Shown one piece after another: positions 7,815-16,141 of a stretch of DNA of 64,000 nt. The stretch is from positions 1-64,000 of the forward strand of contig ONTT01000002.1 of assembly GCA_900320865.1 (NCBI GenBank), given 5' to 3'. The first letter of the stretch is position 1, and each line of letters starts with the position of its first letter. The stretch is from an uncultured Bacteroidales bacterium. GTDB lineage: Bacteria; Bacteroidota; Bacteroidia; Bacteroidales; Paludibacteraceae. The position numbers and the translations under genes are program-made. The notes under the pieces were generated by a model. It saw only the letters and a list, made by a program, of their open reading frames with translations, was not told the DNA's origin and ran no database searches.

Positions 7815-7869
7815 GCTTAAGGGGGTGATTACGGGGCGATTACCGGGTAATTACTGCGTGATTAGGGGA
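7815..7869 (+). repeat. Five-unit 11-base array after rubredoxin
   Basis: Five degenerate 11-base units around TGATTACsGGG, 55 bases, the first unit weak. On the other strand the core is TAATCACC, shared with the 11-base array at 44146-44200. Confidence 0.65.
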
Positions 7870-7968
7870 ATTTTTATACGACGCCGGGCTAAGAACGACC
7901 CAAGGAACTGCCAAACTGGCAGACTTATAGAAATACCATAATATGCACAGCAAAAATCGTGCCAATAT

Positions 7969-8463
7969 ATGACTCAAATTAAATTTTATGCACCGGTTAA
8001 AGAAATGAACGGTGAATTCGAAAAAGGTAGCGGTATTGTCATGAGAAAAAAGAAATATCGCGCACCGAATGGAGCCGTCCTCAGAGAAGGTGTTCAGGAA
8101 TCGTACAAAATCGTTCATCCGCGTGATTACGATAAGAACCCGCCTAAAGGAGCTGAACTCGCTAATATTCAGCTGTTTAGCGATTCCAAACGCCAGACTT
8201 CCGAGATTATCAATTCCGGCAAACTTACTGACGAGGAACTCGCAGCCATGACACCCGAGGAGCGCCAAAAAACGCTTGAACTGCGCGCAGAACTGGAAAA
8301 CTTCAGAAATCGTTTCTACGCGCAATTCAAACATCCGGATCCGGAAGCACCGTTCGAAAAGAAACTGAGACCAGGCGCATCGGTTCTCCGACAAAAACAA
8401 TATGCTAAACTCGATAACTTCATTCAAGCGATCATTCGTGAGAGACTTCGAAAACAACTATAA
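7969..8463 (+). CDS. Conserved-looking hypothetical protein
   Basis: A 164-residue hydrophilic protein I do not recognise. It is rich in Lys, Arg and Glu, has no signal peptide or membrane segment, and has a helical second half (TDEELAAMTPEERQKTLELR). It was chosen over a longer reading on the opposite strand (7840-8457) because that one is Phe- and Cys-rich with no recognisable fold, while this one has the composition of a soluble protein. No promoter is obvious upstream. Confidence 0.6.
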   Translation: MTQIKFYAPVKEMNGEFEKGSGIVMRKKKYRAPNGAVLREGVQESYKIVHPRDYDKNPPKGAELANIQLFSDSKRQTSEIINSGKLTDEELAAMTPEERQKTLELRAELENFRNRFYAQFKHPDPEAPFEKKLRPGASVLRQKQYAKLDNFIQAIIRERLRKQL

Positions 8464-8478
8464 TAACTTCGTTTACGA

Positions 8479-8523
8479 AAATCACGTAAACTACATAAAC
8501 TACACAAACTATGTTTACATAAT
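8479..8523 (+). repeat. Nine-base array, first of two before lon
   Basis: Five 9-base units, three of them close to AAACTACAY and the outer two degenerate, 45 bases. The left edge also makes an inverted repeat GTTTACG / CGTAAAC (8471-8491). Confidence 0.6.
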
Positions 8524-8647
8524 TTACTGACATTATGGCAGATTTATTTCTTTTCATTATTATGGTATAATTATTGTACTTATACTATAGTACGAAATGT
8601 GTGCCCTTTAAACCTAATCGGCATTATGTAAAATAGCATATTTCAAA
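8524..8647. other. AT-rich spacer between two nine-base arrays
   Basis: About 120 bases with no gene, terminator or clear TTTG/TAnnTTTG promoter that I can see. Together with the arrays it makes up the 235-base gap before lon. Confidence 0.5.
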
Positions 8648-8692
8648 AACTACCTTAACTACGCAAACAAACCTAACTACGCAAACTACGTT
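8648..8692 (+). repeat. Five-unit nine-base array directly upstream of lon
   Basis: Units AACTACCTT, AACTACGCA, AACAAACCT, AACTACGCA, AACTACGTT: exactly five of nine bases, ending six bases before the lon ATG, so it occupies the ribosome-binding region. Confidence 0.75.
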
Positions 8693-8698
8693 TACAAA

Positions 8699-11086
8699 AT
8701 GGAAGATAAGTATCAATCAGAAAACAAGATTTACAAAGTACTCCCTATTAAGAATACTGTCATTTTCCCGGGAGTACTCTTACCTATTGCTGTTTCAAAG
8801 AAAAGCAGTCTGAAGCTCATCAAAGAAGCTGAAAAAACAGATGAGCCGATAATTCTGCTGACACAGAAAGACAACAAGGCCAAAGAACCCACGGAGAAAG
8901 ACCTGTACCCTCTGGGCACCTTGGCGCATGTGGTACAAGTAATTCCTGTTCCGGAAATGGGAAAAGATACGATGATGACCATCTTCGAGGGTCTTCATCG
9001 TGTACAGGCCATGGATTTCACAACTGCTGAGAACGGCGGATTAATGGCCAGTGCCGTTGAAATGGACGAAAATATGCCGCGGAAGGACGATAAACAGTTC
9101 AACGCGACCATCGAAACCATTCGTGAGACGGTACAGAAGATATTGCCGAAACGAGAAGACTCCCCTGCCGGATTGCAGTCTGCGCTTCAATCCTCTTTGA
9201 AAAATCTTACTTCCTCGCCTTCTTTCTTGAATTATGTGTGCTCCATCTATATTATGCCGACGGAGACCAAGCAAGGATTGCTGGCTATTCACGACTTAAC
9301 TGAACGTGCTAATGCCCTGCTCCGTATTCTCGAGAAAGACCTGGAGGAACTGAATATCAAGGAAGATATTCGTCGTCGTACCGTCGAGAAGATGGATAAA
9401 CAGCAGCGTGAATACTTCCTGCAACAAGAGTTGGAGACCATCAAAAATGACCTGGGTGACACCGATTCATCGGCACAAAAAGTCAGTGAACTGCGTGAGC
9501 GAGGCAAAGAGATGAAATGGTCTGCAGAGGTGGCTGAACGCTTTGAGAAAGAGTTAGCCCGCCTCGAACACATGCATGTGCATGCTCCGGACTACTCCAC
9601 TCAACTCGACTATCTGGAGTTCATGTTGGACCTCCCTTGGGGTGTTTATTCCGAAGATAATTACGACATGGCGCACGCCCAAGAAGTGCTGAATCGCGAT
9701 CACTTCGGATTGGATAAAGTGAAGGAAAGGATTGTCGAATACCTGGCCGTACAACGTCAATTGGCGCTTCGTAGCAAAAAAGAGAAAGAAAATCATCCGG
9801 TGAAATCGCCGATTTTATGTCTCTATGGCCCTCCGGGAGTCGGAAAAACAAGCCTCGGAAAAAGTGTGGCTGAAGCCCTCGGACGAAAGTATACACGCGT
9901 CTCTTTAGGTGGTCTGCACGATGAAGCGGAAGTGCGCGGCCATCGTCGTACCTACATAGGTGCCCTGCCAGGACGAATCGTTGATGGCATCAAGAAATGC
10001 GGAACTTCCAACCCTGTGTTTGTGCTCGATGAGATCGACAAGATCGGCGCCGACTACAAAGGTGATCCGACTGCTGCTTTACTCGAAGTACTCGATCCGG
10101 AACAGAACAATGCCTTCCATGACAACTACCTGGATGTGGATTACGATCTGAGCAAAGTGCTTTTCATCGCTACCGCCAATAGTCTGGAGACCGTTCCTCG
10201 ACCCCTACTCGACCGAATGGAGTTGATCGAGATGACCGGATACTTGCAGGAAGAGAAAGAAGAAATCGCTAAGAAACACCTCATCCCCAAGGAACTCGCG
10301 AACCATGGCCTGAAAGCCTCGCAACTCAAGTTCAAGAAGGAGATTCTTGCCCATATCATCGATGATTATACCCGTGAATCCGGTGTGCGCTCCCTGGAAC
10401 GTCAGATTGCGACGATCTGTCGGAAGATAGATACCAAACTGGCTTTAGGAGAAGAATATAACGTTTCTATCACCCTTGATGACCTGCGTACCTACCTCGG
10501 GCAAGCACGTTATAGCCGCGATAGCTGGGAGACAAACAAATACGTCGGTGTGGTAACAGGCTTGGCCTGGACGCAAGTGGGCGGCGAGATACTCTTCATC
10601 GAGACCAGCCTCTCTGCCGCCAAAGCCCCGACACTTACCCTCACGGGTAACTTAGGCGATGTGATGAAAGAATCCGCCACTTTGGCACTCGGATATGTCA
10701 AGGCCCATGCTAAAGAACTCGGCATCAAACCCGATGTATTCGAGAAAACAGCCGTACATATCCATGTGCCCGAAGGAGCGATTCCGAAGGACGGACCTTC
10801 TGCCGGCATCACGATGACAACGGCTTTAGTAAGTGCCTTCACCGGCCGACTTGTCAAACCACGCATCGCCATGACCGGAGAGATGACTTTACGAGGTAAG
10901 GTATTACCTATTGGCGGAGTAAAAGAAAAACTGCTCGCAGCTAAACGAGCAGGTATCACGGATATCATCCTCTGCGAGGACAACAGAAAAGATGTCGCTG
11001 AGATCAACGACATCTACCTGAAAGGGCTGAAACTGCACTTCGTGCACGATATCAGCGAGGTGATCGAAAAAGCGCTTACAAAATAA
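8699..11086 (+). CDS. lon: Lon protease
   Basis: ATP-dependent cytosolic protease, 795 residues. An N-terminal substrate-binding LON domain (about 12-205) and a coiled-coil region lead into the AAA+ module, with Walker A GPPGVGKTS near residue 377 and Walker B VFVLDEIDKIG near 440. The C-terminal protease domain has the Ser-Lys dyad in KDGPSAGITM (Ser near 701) and GGVKEKLLAAKRAG (Lys near 744). The start lies right after a nine-base repeat array, and the stop codon is part of a terminator hairpin. The gene stands alone on its strand. Confidence 0.97.
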   Translation: MEDKYQSENKIYKVLPIKNTVIFPGVLLPIAVSKKSSLKLIKEAEKTDEPIILLTQKDNKAKEPTEKDLYPLGTLAHVVQVIPVPEMGKDTMMTIFEGLHRVQAMDFTTAENGGLMASAVEMDENMPRKDDKQFNATIETIRETVQKILPKREDSPAGLQSALQSSLKNLTSSPSFLNYVCSIYIMPTETKQGLLAIHDLTERANALLRILEKDLEELNIKEDIRRRTVEKMDKQQREYFLQQELETIKNDLGDTDSSAQKVSELRERGKEMKWSAEVAERFEKELARLEHMHVHAPDYSTQLDYLEFMLDLPWGVYSEDNYDMAHAQEVLNRDHFGLDKVKERIVEYLAVQRQLALRSKKEKENHPVKSPILCLYGPPGVGKTSLGKSVAEALGRKYTRVSLGGLHDEAEVRGHRRTYIGALPGRIVDGIKKCGTSNPVFVLDEIDKIGADYKGDPTAALLEVLDPEQNNAFHDNYLDVDYDLSKVLFIATANSLETVPRPLLDRMELIEMTGYLQEEKEEIAKKHLIPKELANHGLKASQLKFKKEILAHIIDDYTRESGVRSLERQIATICRKIDTKLALGEEYNVSITLDDLRTYLGQARYSRDSWETNKYVGVVTGLAWTQVGGEILFIETSLSAAKAPTLTLTGNLGDVMKESATLALGYVKAHAKELGIKPDVFEKTAVHIHVPEGAIPKDGPSAGITMTTALVSAFTGRLVKPRIAMTGEMTLRGKVLPIGGVKEKLLAAKRAGITDIILCEDNRKDVAEINDIYLKGLKLHFVHDISEVIEKALTK

Positions 11087-11094
11087 GCGCTTTT
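11066..11094. terminator. Bidirectional terminator containing the lon stop codon
   Basis: GAAAAGCGCTTA and TAAGCGCTTTTC form a stem around ACAAAA; T runs on both strands let it serve lon and the convergent XRE gene. Confidence 0.82.
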
Positions 11095-11106
11095 CCATGT
11101 ATGATG

Positions 11107-11134
11107 TAGGGTTTATGATTTTTGATTTATAAAC
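11107..11134 (-). repeat. Heptamer array at the end of the XRE gene
   Basis: About four 7-base units (reverse strand AATCAAA, AATCATA, AACCCTA and a degenerate one). It supplies the C-terminal peptide INQKS and the stop of the XRE gene. Confidence 0.55.
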
Positions 11135-11508
11135 TCTTCGTACGTACCATCCGTATAGTACACTACTATATTCTTAATCTGTTTTGAAGGAGCTGCAACT
11201 ACTTGCGGCTCTTCTTTTTGTGCCGTACGCACTGTTTTTTCCTTCGGATCCGGTGGTAATATATCAAATAAACCGGCATCTTTACCGGGTACAGAACGCC
11301 ACATATCACCTCTTCCGGCAATTAACCACTCCGGATTCAAGGTAGGATAGCGCTCCATAATGCGTTTCATCACTTCTAAACTGGGATTATTACGTCCAGC
11401 CATCATATTACTGATAGTACCGGGTTGCACACGAATCTCTGCAGCAAACTGCCTTGCTGTTAGTCCTAAGGCATCTTTTACCTTCTCTATACGTTCTCTC
11501 TCATTCAT
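11113..11508 (-). CDS. XRE-family DNA-binding regulator
   Basis: A 131-residue protein with an N-terminal Cro/CI-type helix-turn-helix (residues about 4-60: LTARQFAAEIRVQPGTISNM, NPSLEVMKRIMERYP). A linker and a short C-terminal beta-like part (KNIVVYYTDGTYEEF) follow, a shape common in Bacteroidota. Its last residues are encoded by a heptamer array. A well-formed promoter lies about 140 bases upstream, with TGTG/CACA inverted repeats between and beyond its elements, so autorepression is likely. It converges on lon but there is no evidence that it regulates lon. Confidence 0.85.
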   Translation of the reverse strand: MNERERIEKVKDALGLTARQFAAEIRVQPGTISNMMAGRNNPSLEVMKRIMERYPTLNPEWLIAGRGDMWRSVPGKDAGLFDILPPDPKEKTVRTAQKEEPQVVAAPSKQIKNIVVYYTDGTYEEFINQKS

Positions 11509-11603
11509 AAAATAATAATTTATTATTTAAATGGGGCCCCCAGAGTAAACTAAGCCTAAGGCTGTTTGCTATGGGGAGAGCGTAGCGTAAGGCAGAGTGT
11601 TTA

Positions 11604-11627
11604 AGGAGCTACGAGGTAGCGACTCAC
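11604..11627 (-). promoter_or_regulatory. Hairpin in the XRE 5' leader
   Basis: GAGCTAC / GTAGCGACTC imperfect stem in the roughly 135-base leader, flanked by similar GC-rich segments. Meaning unknown. Confidence 0.35.
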
Positions 11628-11650
11628 ACGAGCCTTAACGTAAGCGAGTG

Positions 11651-11682
11651 CAAAATTACAAAAAAAATGTGAAATACACAAA
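11651..11682 (-). promoter_or_regulatory. Promoter of the XRE gene with operator-like repeat
   Basis: On the minus strand TTTG at -33 and TAATTTTG at -7, 20 bases apart. TGTGAAATACACA (11668-11680), an inverted repeat TGTG-N5-CACA, lies between the two elements. Confidence 0.75.
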
Positions 11683-11711
11683 TGTTTGCACAATTATTTT
11701 TAAAAATATTT

Positions 11712-11723
11712 TCACATTTGTGA
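11712..11723. promoter_or_regulatory. Second operator-like inverted repeat
   Basis: TCACATTTGTGA: five-base arms TCACA/TGTGA, about 30 bases upstream of the XRE -33 element, with a further half-site (TTGTGAAAT) near 11740. Confidence 0.5.
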
Positions 11724-11749
11724 ATATATGAAATTTGCAATTGTGAAAT

Positions 11750-12220
11750 TTATTTGTCAGCAACAAGCCGTGGAACATTTTTACAAAGTCATCTCCCTCA
11801 TCCCTGTCTATGTTCAACAAACCATTCCAATAGTCATACTTATTTTACTTTGTGTAGTGCGCATATATGCCTTATAATAAGCAAGTTATAGTAATTATTA
11901 AACGTATTTTTAACTTCTTTGTGCCTCTATTTCTTCATATACCGTAATATCTTAATAGTATTACTTTAATTAAATTCGTAAAATGCTCATATATAGATAG
12001 TTATATTATCATTAATTGTGTAATTTGCTTGATTTTGAAGGCATATACGATTATTAAGATTCGTGCATTTCTGCAAAATGAATTCTACTCTACTCTCTTG
12101 GACTCTTAAATCGGAAGTTTGAGGTCCGGAGATTCTTTTATGCGGTTTGTGAACGTTTGGTTTGTGAGCAAACAATACATAATTTGTGTTCACACTTATT
12201 CTGCTAACATTTTTGATTTT
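11750..12220. other. AT-rich gap with no recognised gene
   Basis: About 470 bases. Short open frames exist, such as 11987-12193 on the minus strand, but none has convincing composition, a start signal or a known motif. I see no terminator or RNA gene. Confidence 0.5.
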
Positions 12221-12223
12221 TTG

Positions 12224-12256
12224 CTTGCATAATTCACAAAAATATACTACCTTTGC
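12224..12256 (+). promoter_or_regulatory. Bacteroidota-type promoter of two small reading frames
   Basis: CTTGCATAA and TACCTTTGC with 20 bases between TTG and TA. Transcription would start near 12263, six bases before an ATG. Confidence 0.8.
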
Positions 12257-12268
12257 ACTCGATTTGAG

Positions 12269-12313
12269 ATGAACAATTCAGTAACTATTGCCATTAAACT
12301 TTACCTGTTATGA
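12269..12313 (+). CDS. Possible 14-residue leader peptide
   Basis: MNNSVTIAIKLYLL, beginning about six bases after the expected transcription start. Its TGA stop overlaps the ATG of the next small frame (ATGA), which would allow translational coupling. Could be a leader peptide or chance. Confidence 0.35.
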   Translation: MNNSVTIAIKLYLL

Positions 12314-12453
12314 AAATGAATGTTTATCGTATCAAACAGCGCACGCAGGATTTCCTGCTTCGATTGTTTGTTGAGGGCGTACCAGATGCTACTCCATCCG
12401 ATTCGTATTATTACACCTGTTCCCGATGTGGGACCTTCAGGAAGCGTCATTAA
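12310..12453 (+). CDS. Small CxxC protein of 47 residues, unknown
   Basis: A short frame behind a strong promoter. It starts MKMNVYRIKQRTQDFLLRLF and ends with an aromatic run (YYYTCSRCGTF) holding a CxxC pair, then RKRH. Basic ends, an acidic middle and the CxxC suggest a small metal- or nucleic-acid-binding protein. The ATG overlaps the stop of a 14-residue frame. I do not recognise the family. It is followed by the separate promoter of ispE. Confidence 0.5.
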   Translation: MKMNVYRIKQRTQDFLLRLFVEGVPDATPSDSYYYTCSRCGTFRKRH

Positions 12454-12485
12454 TTCGAATTATTTCTCAGTATTTGCTGTAAAGG

Positions 12486-12516
12486 CTTGCATATTTCCTA
12501 AAAATATTGTACCTTT
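12486..12516 (+). promoter_or_regulatory. Promoter of ispE
   Basis: CTTGCATA and TACCTTTG spaced 20 bases; transcription would begin near 12524, giving a leader of only about 15 bases. Confidence 0.8.
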
Positions 12517-12538
12517 GCAGCAAATTTTTTATTATACG

Positions 12539-13420
12539 ATGCTACTCTATCCGAATTGCAAGGTAAATATGGGCTTGCGTGTTGTACGTAAACGACCGGA
12601 CGGATACCACGATCTGGAGACAATATTTGTGCCTGTTTATGGTTTACATGATGAACTCGAGGTCGTTCCTGCCCCCTCATTTGCCTTTACGCAAGAAGGA
12701 ATAACGGTGGATTGTGCTCCGGAGGACAATCTTATTATCAAGTGTTACCGTCACTTGGCCGCTAAATACCCGCAGATAGGTCCTGTTTCTATCCGTTTTA
12801 AGAAGAATATACCCTTTGGCGCAGGATTAGGCGGAGGAAGTAGCGACGCAGCGCACATGGCCATCGCCTTGAATGAGTTGTTTGGCTTAAGATTAAATAA
12901 GGCACAGTTAGCTGCAGAAGTGGCGTCCTTAGGAGCCGACTGCGCATTCTTTATCTATAATGTACCCTGTTTTGCCGAAGGCATCGGAGATATCCTCACT
13001 CCGATCGACTTGGATTTGAAAGGTGTACGTATCGTGATGATCAAGCCGGACGAGGGGGTATCTACCCGAGAAGCTTATTCGGGAATGAGACCGCGTCCGG
13101 AGGTTGCTCAAAGTATAAAGACCGCTATCGCTCAAAGTAAAAAGAAAAGTCTTTTGTCTTTTGACTTTCTACTTTCTACTCTTTTCATCAACGATTTCGA
13201 GGCAACGGTTTTCCCTCATCACCCTATTATTGCTTACATAAAAAAGCGTCTGCTGGACGCAGGCGCTTTCTATGCTTCCATGAGTGGAAGTGGTTCAACT
13301 GTTTTCGGGTTTTTTAAGAATGATGCGGAAAGTGGTACCAACACCCACTTGGCTGCTCTTAAGCACGAGTTTGCCTCCATGGTACTGCTCGATGATACGT
13401 TTGGCGAGTGGAAGGCCTAA
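12539..13420 (+). CDS. ispE: 4-diphosphocytidyl-2-C-methyl-D-erythritol kinase IspE
   Basis: GHMP kinase of the MEP isoprenoid pathway, 293 residues. The ATP-binding motif is PFGAGLGGGSSDAA and the C-terminal GHMP motif is MSGSGSTVFG. The start at 12539 (MLLYPNCKVNMGLRV) fits the family N-terminus and follows the promoter; earlier in-frame ATGs lie upstream of it. Residues about 202-214 come from a five-unit heptamer array (13145-13179) reading as Ser/Leu/Phe-rich sequence. The last 126 bases overlap the end of the convergent histidine kinase gene. Confidence 0.95.
   Translation: MLLYPNCKVNMGLRVVRKRPDGYHDLETIFVPVYGLHDELEVVPAPSFAFTQEGITVDCAPEDNLIIKCYRHLAAKYPQIGPVSIRFKKNIPFGAGLGGGSSDAAHMAIALNELFGLRLNKAQLAAEVASLGADCAFFIYNVPCFAEGIGDILTPIDLDLKGVRIVMIKPDEGVSTREAYSGMRPRPEVAQSIKTAIAQSKKKSLLSFDFLLSTLFINDFEATVFPHHPIIAYIKKRLLDAGAFYASMSGSGSTVFGFFKNDAESGTNTHLAALKHEFASMVLLDDTFGEWKA
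13145..13179 (-). repeat. Five-unit heptamer array inside ispE
   Basis: Units AAAAGTC, TTTTGTC, TTTTGAC, TTTCTAC, TTTCTAC: 35 bases. The A-rich strand is the minus strand here, opposite to most other coding arrays in the window. Confidence 0.7.
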
Positions 13421-14404
13421 ACCCCATCCTCTTTCCTTGGAAGTGAAACCCGGCTCAAAGATGCGACGCTGGGTTTTGTTGTCAATTCCCTTGCCTGTAT
13501 CCGAAACATCGATCATCACATCGTGCTCGTTCTCATGAAGCTGGATGGTAATTGCGCCCTCTCCGGAGATAGCATCTACCGCATTCTTGAGCAGATTTTC
13601 AACCACCCATTGAAGAAGCGGAGCATTCAGCATCACCGTACGATTGACCTCATCCAGACAACTATCATCAATCGTAATCCTATTAGATATACGCGCGCGC
13701 ATATAAGTCACAGCGTTTTGTACAACCGGAATCAAGTTCTCCGCCTGCAAAGTAGGTTCTGAACCTATCTTCTGGAAGCGATCAGCAATCATCTGCAAAC
13801 GGTCTATATCCCGCTTCATCTGCGGTACATATTCGTCTTCCGGATATTTCTCTGCCAATATCTGTTGCCAAGCGTTGAGGGAAGAGATAGGAGTGCCAAG
13901 TTGATGAGCCGTCTCTTTACTCAACCCCACCCATAAGCGGTTCTCTTCACTTCGTTGACCGGTCAGCATCGTGATGACTGCGATGGCAATAAAGATAAAG
14001 ATCAGCGCAAACTGCGCATAAGGAACATACCGTAGGCGGGTCAGAAGATTACTGTCATCCCAGTAGATATACTGCGTCGTAGTATCGTCAATCTTCAGTT
14101 CTATCGGGCCGTGATCGCCTGGTTTACCTGCAGAAGTGACGTTACGGCTGGAGAGCACGTTCCCTTCTTTATCGCAGATATACACAGGAATCGTTGTGTT
14201 CTTCTCTATGATAGACATGAAGAAATCGATGTCCGCATCCTCATCTGCAAGGATGAGTTGTTGGGTAGCTTCTGCCCAAATCGCCATGTTCTTCTGCTCT
14301 TCTTCCTGTAGCGAACGAGCCAGATTATTGGTAAATAGTACGGAAATAGCCACGATTAACATGGCTATTACCAATACGATTGTTGCAATACGTCTGTTAG
14401 ACAT
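13295..14404 (-). CDS. Membrane sensor histidine kinase
   Basis: A 369-residue two-component kinase. Membrane helices at about 8-25 and 129-148 enclose a periplasmic sensor region of roughly 100 residues. The phosphorylated His167 is in KETAHQLGTPISSL. The ATPase part has the N box (LLKNAVDAI), G1 (VSDTGKGI), F box and G2 (GWGLGLPLAKRI). There is no HAMP domain and no response regulator nearby. It begins three bases after mmdB and so appears to be the last gene of the propionate operon. Its final 126 bases overlap ispE, in the region coding for conserved parts of both proteins. Confidence 0.92.
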   Translation of the reverse strand: MSNRRIATIVLVIAMLIVAISVLFTNNLARSLQEEEQKNMAIWAEATQQLILADEDADIDFFMSIIEKNTTIPVYICDKEGNVLSSRNVTSAGKPGDHGPIELKIDDTTTQYIYWDDSNLLTRLRYVPYAQFALIFIFIAIAVITMLTGQRSEENRLWVGLSKETAHQLGTPISSLNAWQQILAEKYPEDEYVPQMKRDIDRLQMIADRFQKIGSEPTLQAENLIPVVQNAVTYMRARISNRITIDDSCLDEVNRTVMLNAPLLQWVVENLLKNAVDAISGEGAITIQLHENEHDVMIDVSDTGKGIDNKTQRRIFEPGFTSKERGWGLGLPLAKRIIEQYHGGKLVLKSSQVGVGTTFRIILKKPENS

Positions 14405-14407
14405 ATA

Positions 14408-15583
14408 TTATCCGAGCATTGTGAGCAACACACCTGCTGCGACAGCAGAACCGATTACACCGGCTACATTCGGGCCCATAGCATGCATGAGAAGGAAGTT
14501 CGACGGGTTCTCTTCCTGACCAACGGTCTGCGATACACGTGCAGCCATCGGCACAGCCGATACTCCGGCAGAACCGATCAGCGGGTTGATCTTCTCCTTG
14601 AGGAAGAGGTTCATGAACTTTGCTAACAGTACACCTCCTGCGCTACCCAAACCGAAGGCCACAATTCCCATCGCGAGAATCATCAATGTCTGCCAGTTCA
14701 GGAAGCTGGCGCCGGTTGCCGTAGCACCCACGGAAAGACCAAGGAAGATGACCACAATGTTCATCAGTTCGTTCTGAGCGGTCTTGCTAAGACGATCCAC
14801 TACTCCACACTCTTTCATCAAGTTTCCGAGCATCAGACAGCCGATCAGCGGAGCGGCATCAGGCAGGATGAGGGCTACGATAGCCGTGATGATGATCGGG
14901 AAGACGATCTTCTCGGTCTTGCTAACAGGACGTAACTGACCCATCTTGATAGCCCGCTCTTTCTTAGTTGTCAGCGCACGCATAATAGGCGGCTGGATAA
15001 CCGGAACGAGAGCCATGTAACTATAGGCGGCGATAGCAATCGGGCCCAAGAGATGCGGCGCCAGTTTGGAAGTCAGGAAGATAGACGTCGGACCATCTGC
15101 ACCACCGATGATACCGATAGAACCGGCTTCTGCGGGAGTAAAGCCCATCGCGTAAGCGCAGAGGAAGGTAACGAAGATACCTATTTGCGCGGCAGCACCG
15201 AGAAGGAGAGACTTGGGATTGGCAATCAGCGGACCGAAATCCGTCATAGCACCTACTCCGATGAAGATCAAACACGGGTAAACGCCAGCCTTCACACCAA
15301 TATAAAGTACGTCGAGTAGACCGCCTTCTTTGAGAATGGCTCCGTAAGAGTGGTAAGCAGGACTATTGGGGTCCAGGAACGCCGACCATAACTCGCTATG
15401 GAACATTCCAGCACCCGGTAAGTTGGTGAGCAACATACCAAAAGCTATCGGAAGTAACAAAAGCGGCTCGTATTTCTTATGAATGGCAAGGTACAGCAGG
15501 ACGAACGACACCAGCAGCATGATACCCTGTTGCCACGTCATCTGCATGAATCCCATGCTTGTAAAAAATTCAAGTATTTCCAT
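14408..15583 (-). CDS. mmdB: Sodium-translocating decarboxylase beta subunit
   Basis: A 391-residue membrane protein with about nine hydrophobic helices. It is the subunit that decarboxylates carboxybiotin and couples this to Na+ export in methylmalonyl-CoA, oxaloacetate or glutaconyl-CoA decarboxylases. The family segments [17 protein letters not shown] and [16 protein letters not shown] are present. The neighbouring carboxyltransferase and epimerase point to methylmalonyl-CoA as substrate. The spacer to mmdC is made wholly of a heptamer array. Confidence 0.94.
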   Translation of the reverse strand: MEILEFFTSMGFMQMTWQQGIMLLVSFVLLYLAIHKKYEPLLLLPIAFGMLLTNLPGAGMFHSELWSAFLDPNSPAYHSYGAILKEGGLLDVLYIGVKAGVYPCLIFIGVGAMTDFGPLIANPKSLLLGAAAQIGIFVTFLCAYAMGFTPAEAGSIGIIGGADGPTSIFLTSKLAPHLLGPIAIAAYSYMALVPVIQPPIMRALTTKKERAIKMGQLRPVSKTEKIVFPIIITAIVALILPDAAPLIGCLMLGNLMKECGVVDRLSKTAQNELMNIVVIFLGLSVGATATGASFLNWQTLMILAMGIVAFGLGSAGGVLLAKFMNLFLKEKINPLIGSAGVSAVPMAARVSQTVGQEENPSNFLLMHAMGPNVAGVIGSAVAAGVLLTMLG

Positions 15584-15625
15584 TTGAATTTTTTATTTGT
15601 GATTTTTGATTTCAATTTTATGATT
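15584..15625 (-). repeat. Heptamer array filling the mmdC-mmdB spacer
   Basis: Six 7-base units (minus strand AATCATA ... AATCAAA, AATCACA, AATAAAA, AATTCAA). They run from the mmdC stop codon to the mmdB start codon, so the whole ribosome-binding region of mmdB is array. Confidence 0.7.
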
Positions 15626-16068
15626 TATCCCAGCACGATCAGCAGGTCATCCTGCATCACGTTCTGACCCGGAGTAACAGCGATTTGCTTAACTGTACCA
15701 TCGGCCTCTGCCATAATTGCGTTCTCCATTTTCATGGACTCAAGTGTCAGCAGGGTGTCACCTTTCTTGACAGCCTGGCCTTCACTTACCAGCACTTTGA
15801 TAACAGATCCGGGCAGCGGACTCTTCACTTGAAGTCCGGCAGCAGGAGCAGCTGCTGGTTTAGCCTCTGCCTTCGGTGCTGCAGGAGCTGCTGCAGGCTT
15901 CGGAGCAGGAGCAGCGGCCGGTTTGGCTGCTACAGGAGCCGCTTTCGGTGCCTCTGTCTCTACTTCGTATACTTTGCCGTTGACGGTTACTTTGGTCTTA
16001 CCGGCTTCAATTTCTTCTACAGCGCATTTGTACTCAGCGCCGTTGATCTTAAATGCAAATTCTTTCAT
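15625..16068 (-). CDS. mmdC: Biotin carrier subunit of the decarboxylase
   Basis: A 147-residue protein with a short N-terminal domain (1-40), an Ala/Pro/Lys-rich flexible linker (41-78) and a biotinyl domain whose attachment lysine is Lys113 in ESMKMEN. It shuttles the carboxyl group from MmdA to MmdB. Its position between the delta and beta subunit genes is typical. Confidence 0.94.
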   Translation of the reverse strand: MKEFAFKINGAEYKCAVEEIEAGKTKVTVNGKVYEVETEAPKAAPVAAKPAAAPAPKPAAAPAAPKAEAKPAAAPAAGLQVKSPLPGSVIKVLVSEGQAVKKGDTLLTLESMKMENAIMAEADGTVKQIAVTPGQNVMQDDLLIVLG

Positions 16069-16105
16069 ATAAATGTACGTTTAATATCAATTAAAAACCT
16101 TTGGT

Positions 16106-16131
16106 TATTCTTAACCCCGTATGGGGCACGA
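16106..16131 (-). repeat. GC-rich repeat in the mmdD-mmdC spacer
   Basis: On the minus strand TCGTGCCCC, four bases, GGGG, then TAAGAATA. It resembles the element repeated twice between serB and gltX (35786-35850): same TCGTGCCCC start and TAAGAATA end. Confidence 0.5.
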
Positions 16132-16141
16132 GTAACGAGGG

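Noticed and set aside
7840..8457. 205-codon open frame on the minus strand opposite the hypothetical gene at 7969
   Set aside because: Phe- and Cys-rich with no recognisable fold; the plus-strand product looks like a normal soluble protein. Not fully excluded.
11987..12193. 68-codon open frame on the minus strand
   Set aside because: No promoter, start signal or recognisable composition in an AT-rich gap.
12320..12538. Longer N-terminus for IspE
   Set aside because: It would precede the ispE promoter and overlaps the small CxxC frame; family start fits 12539.
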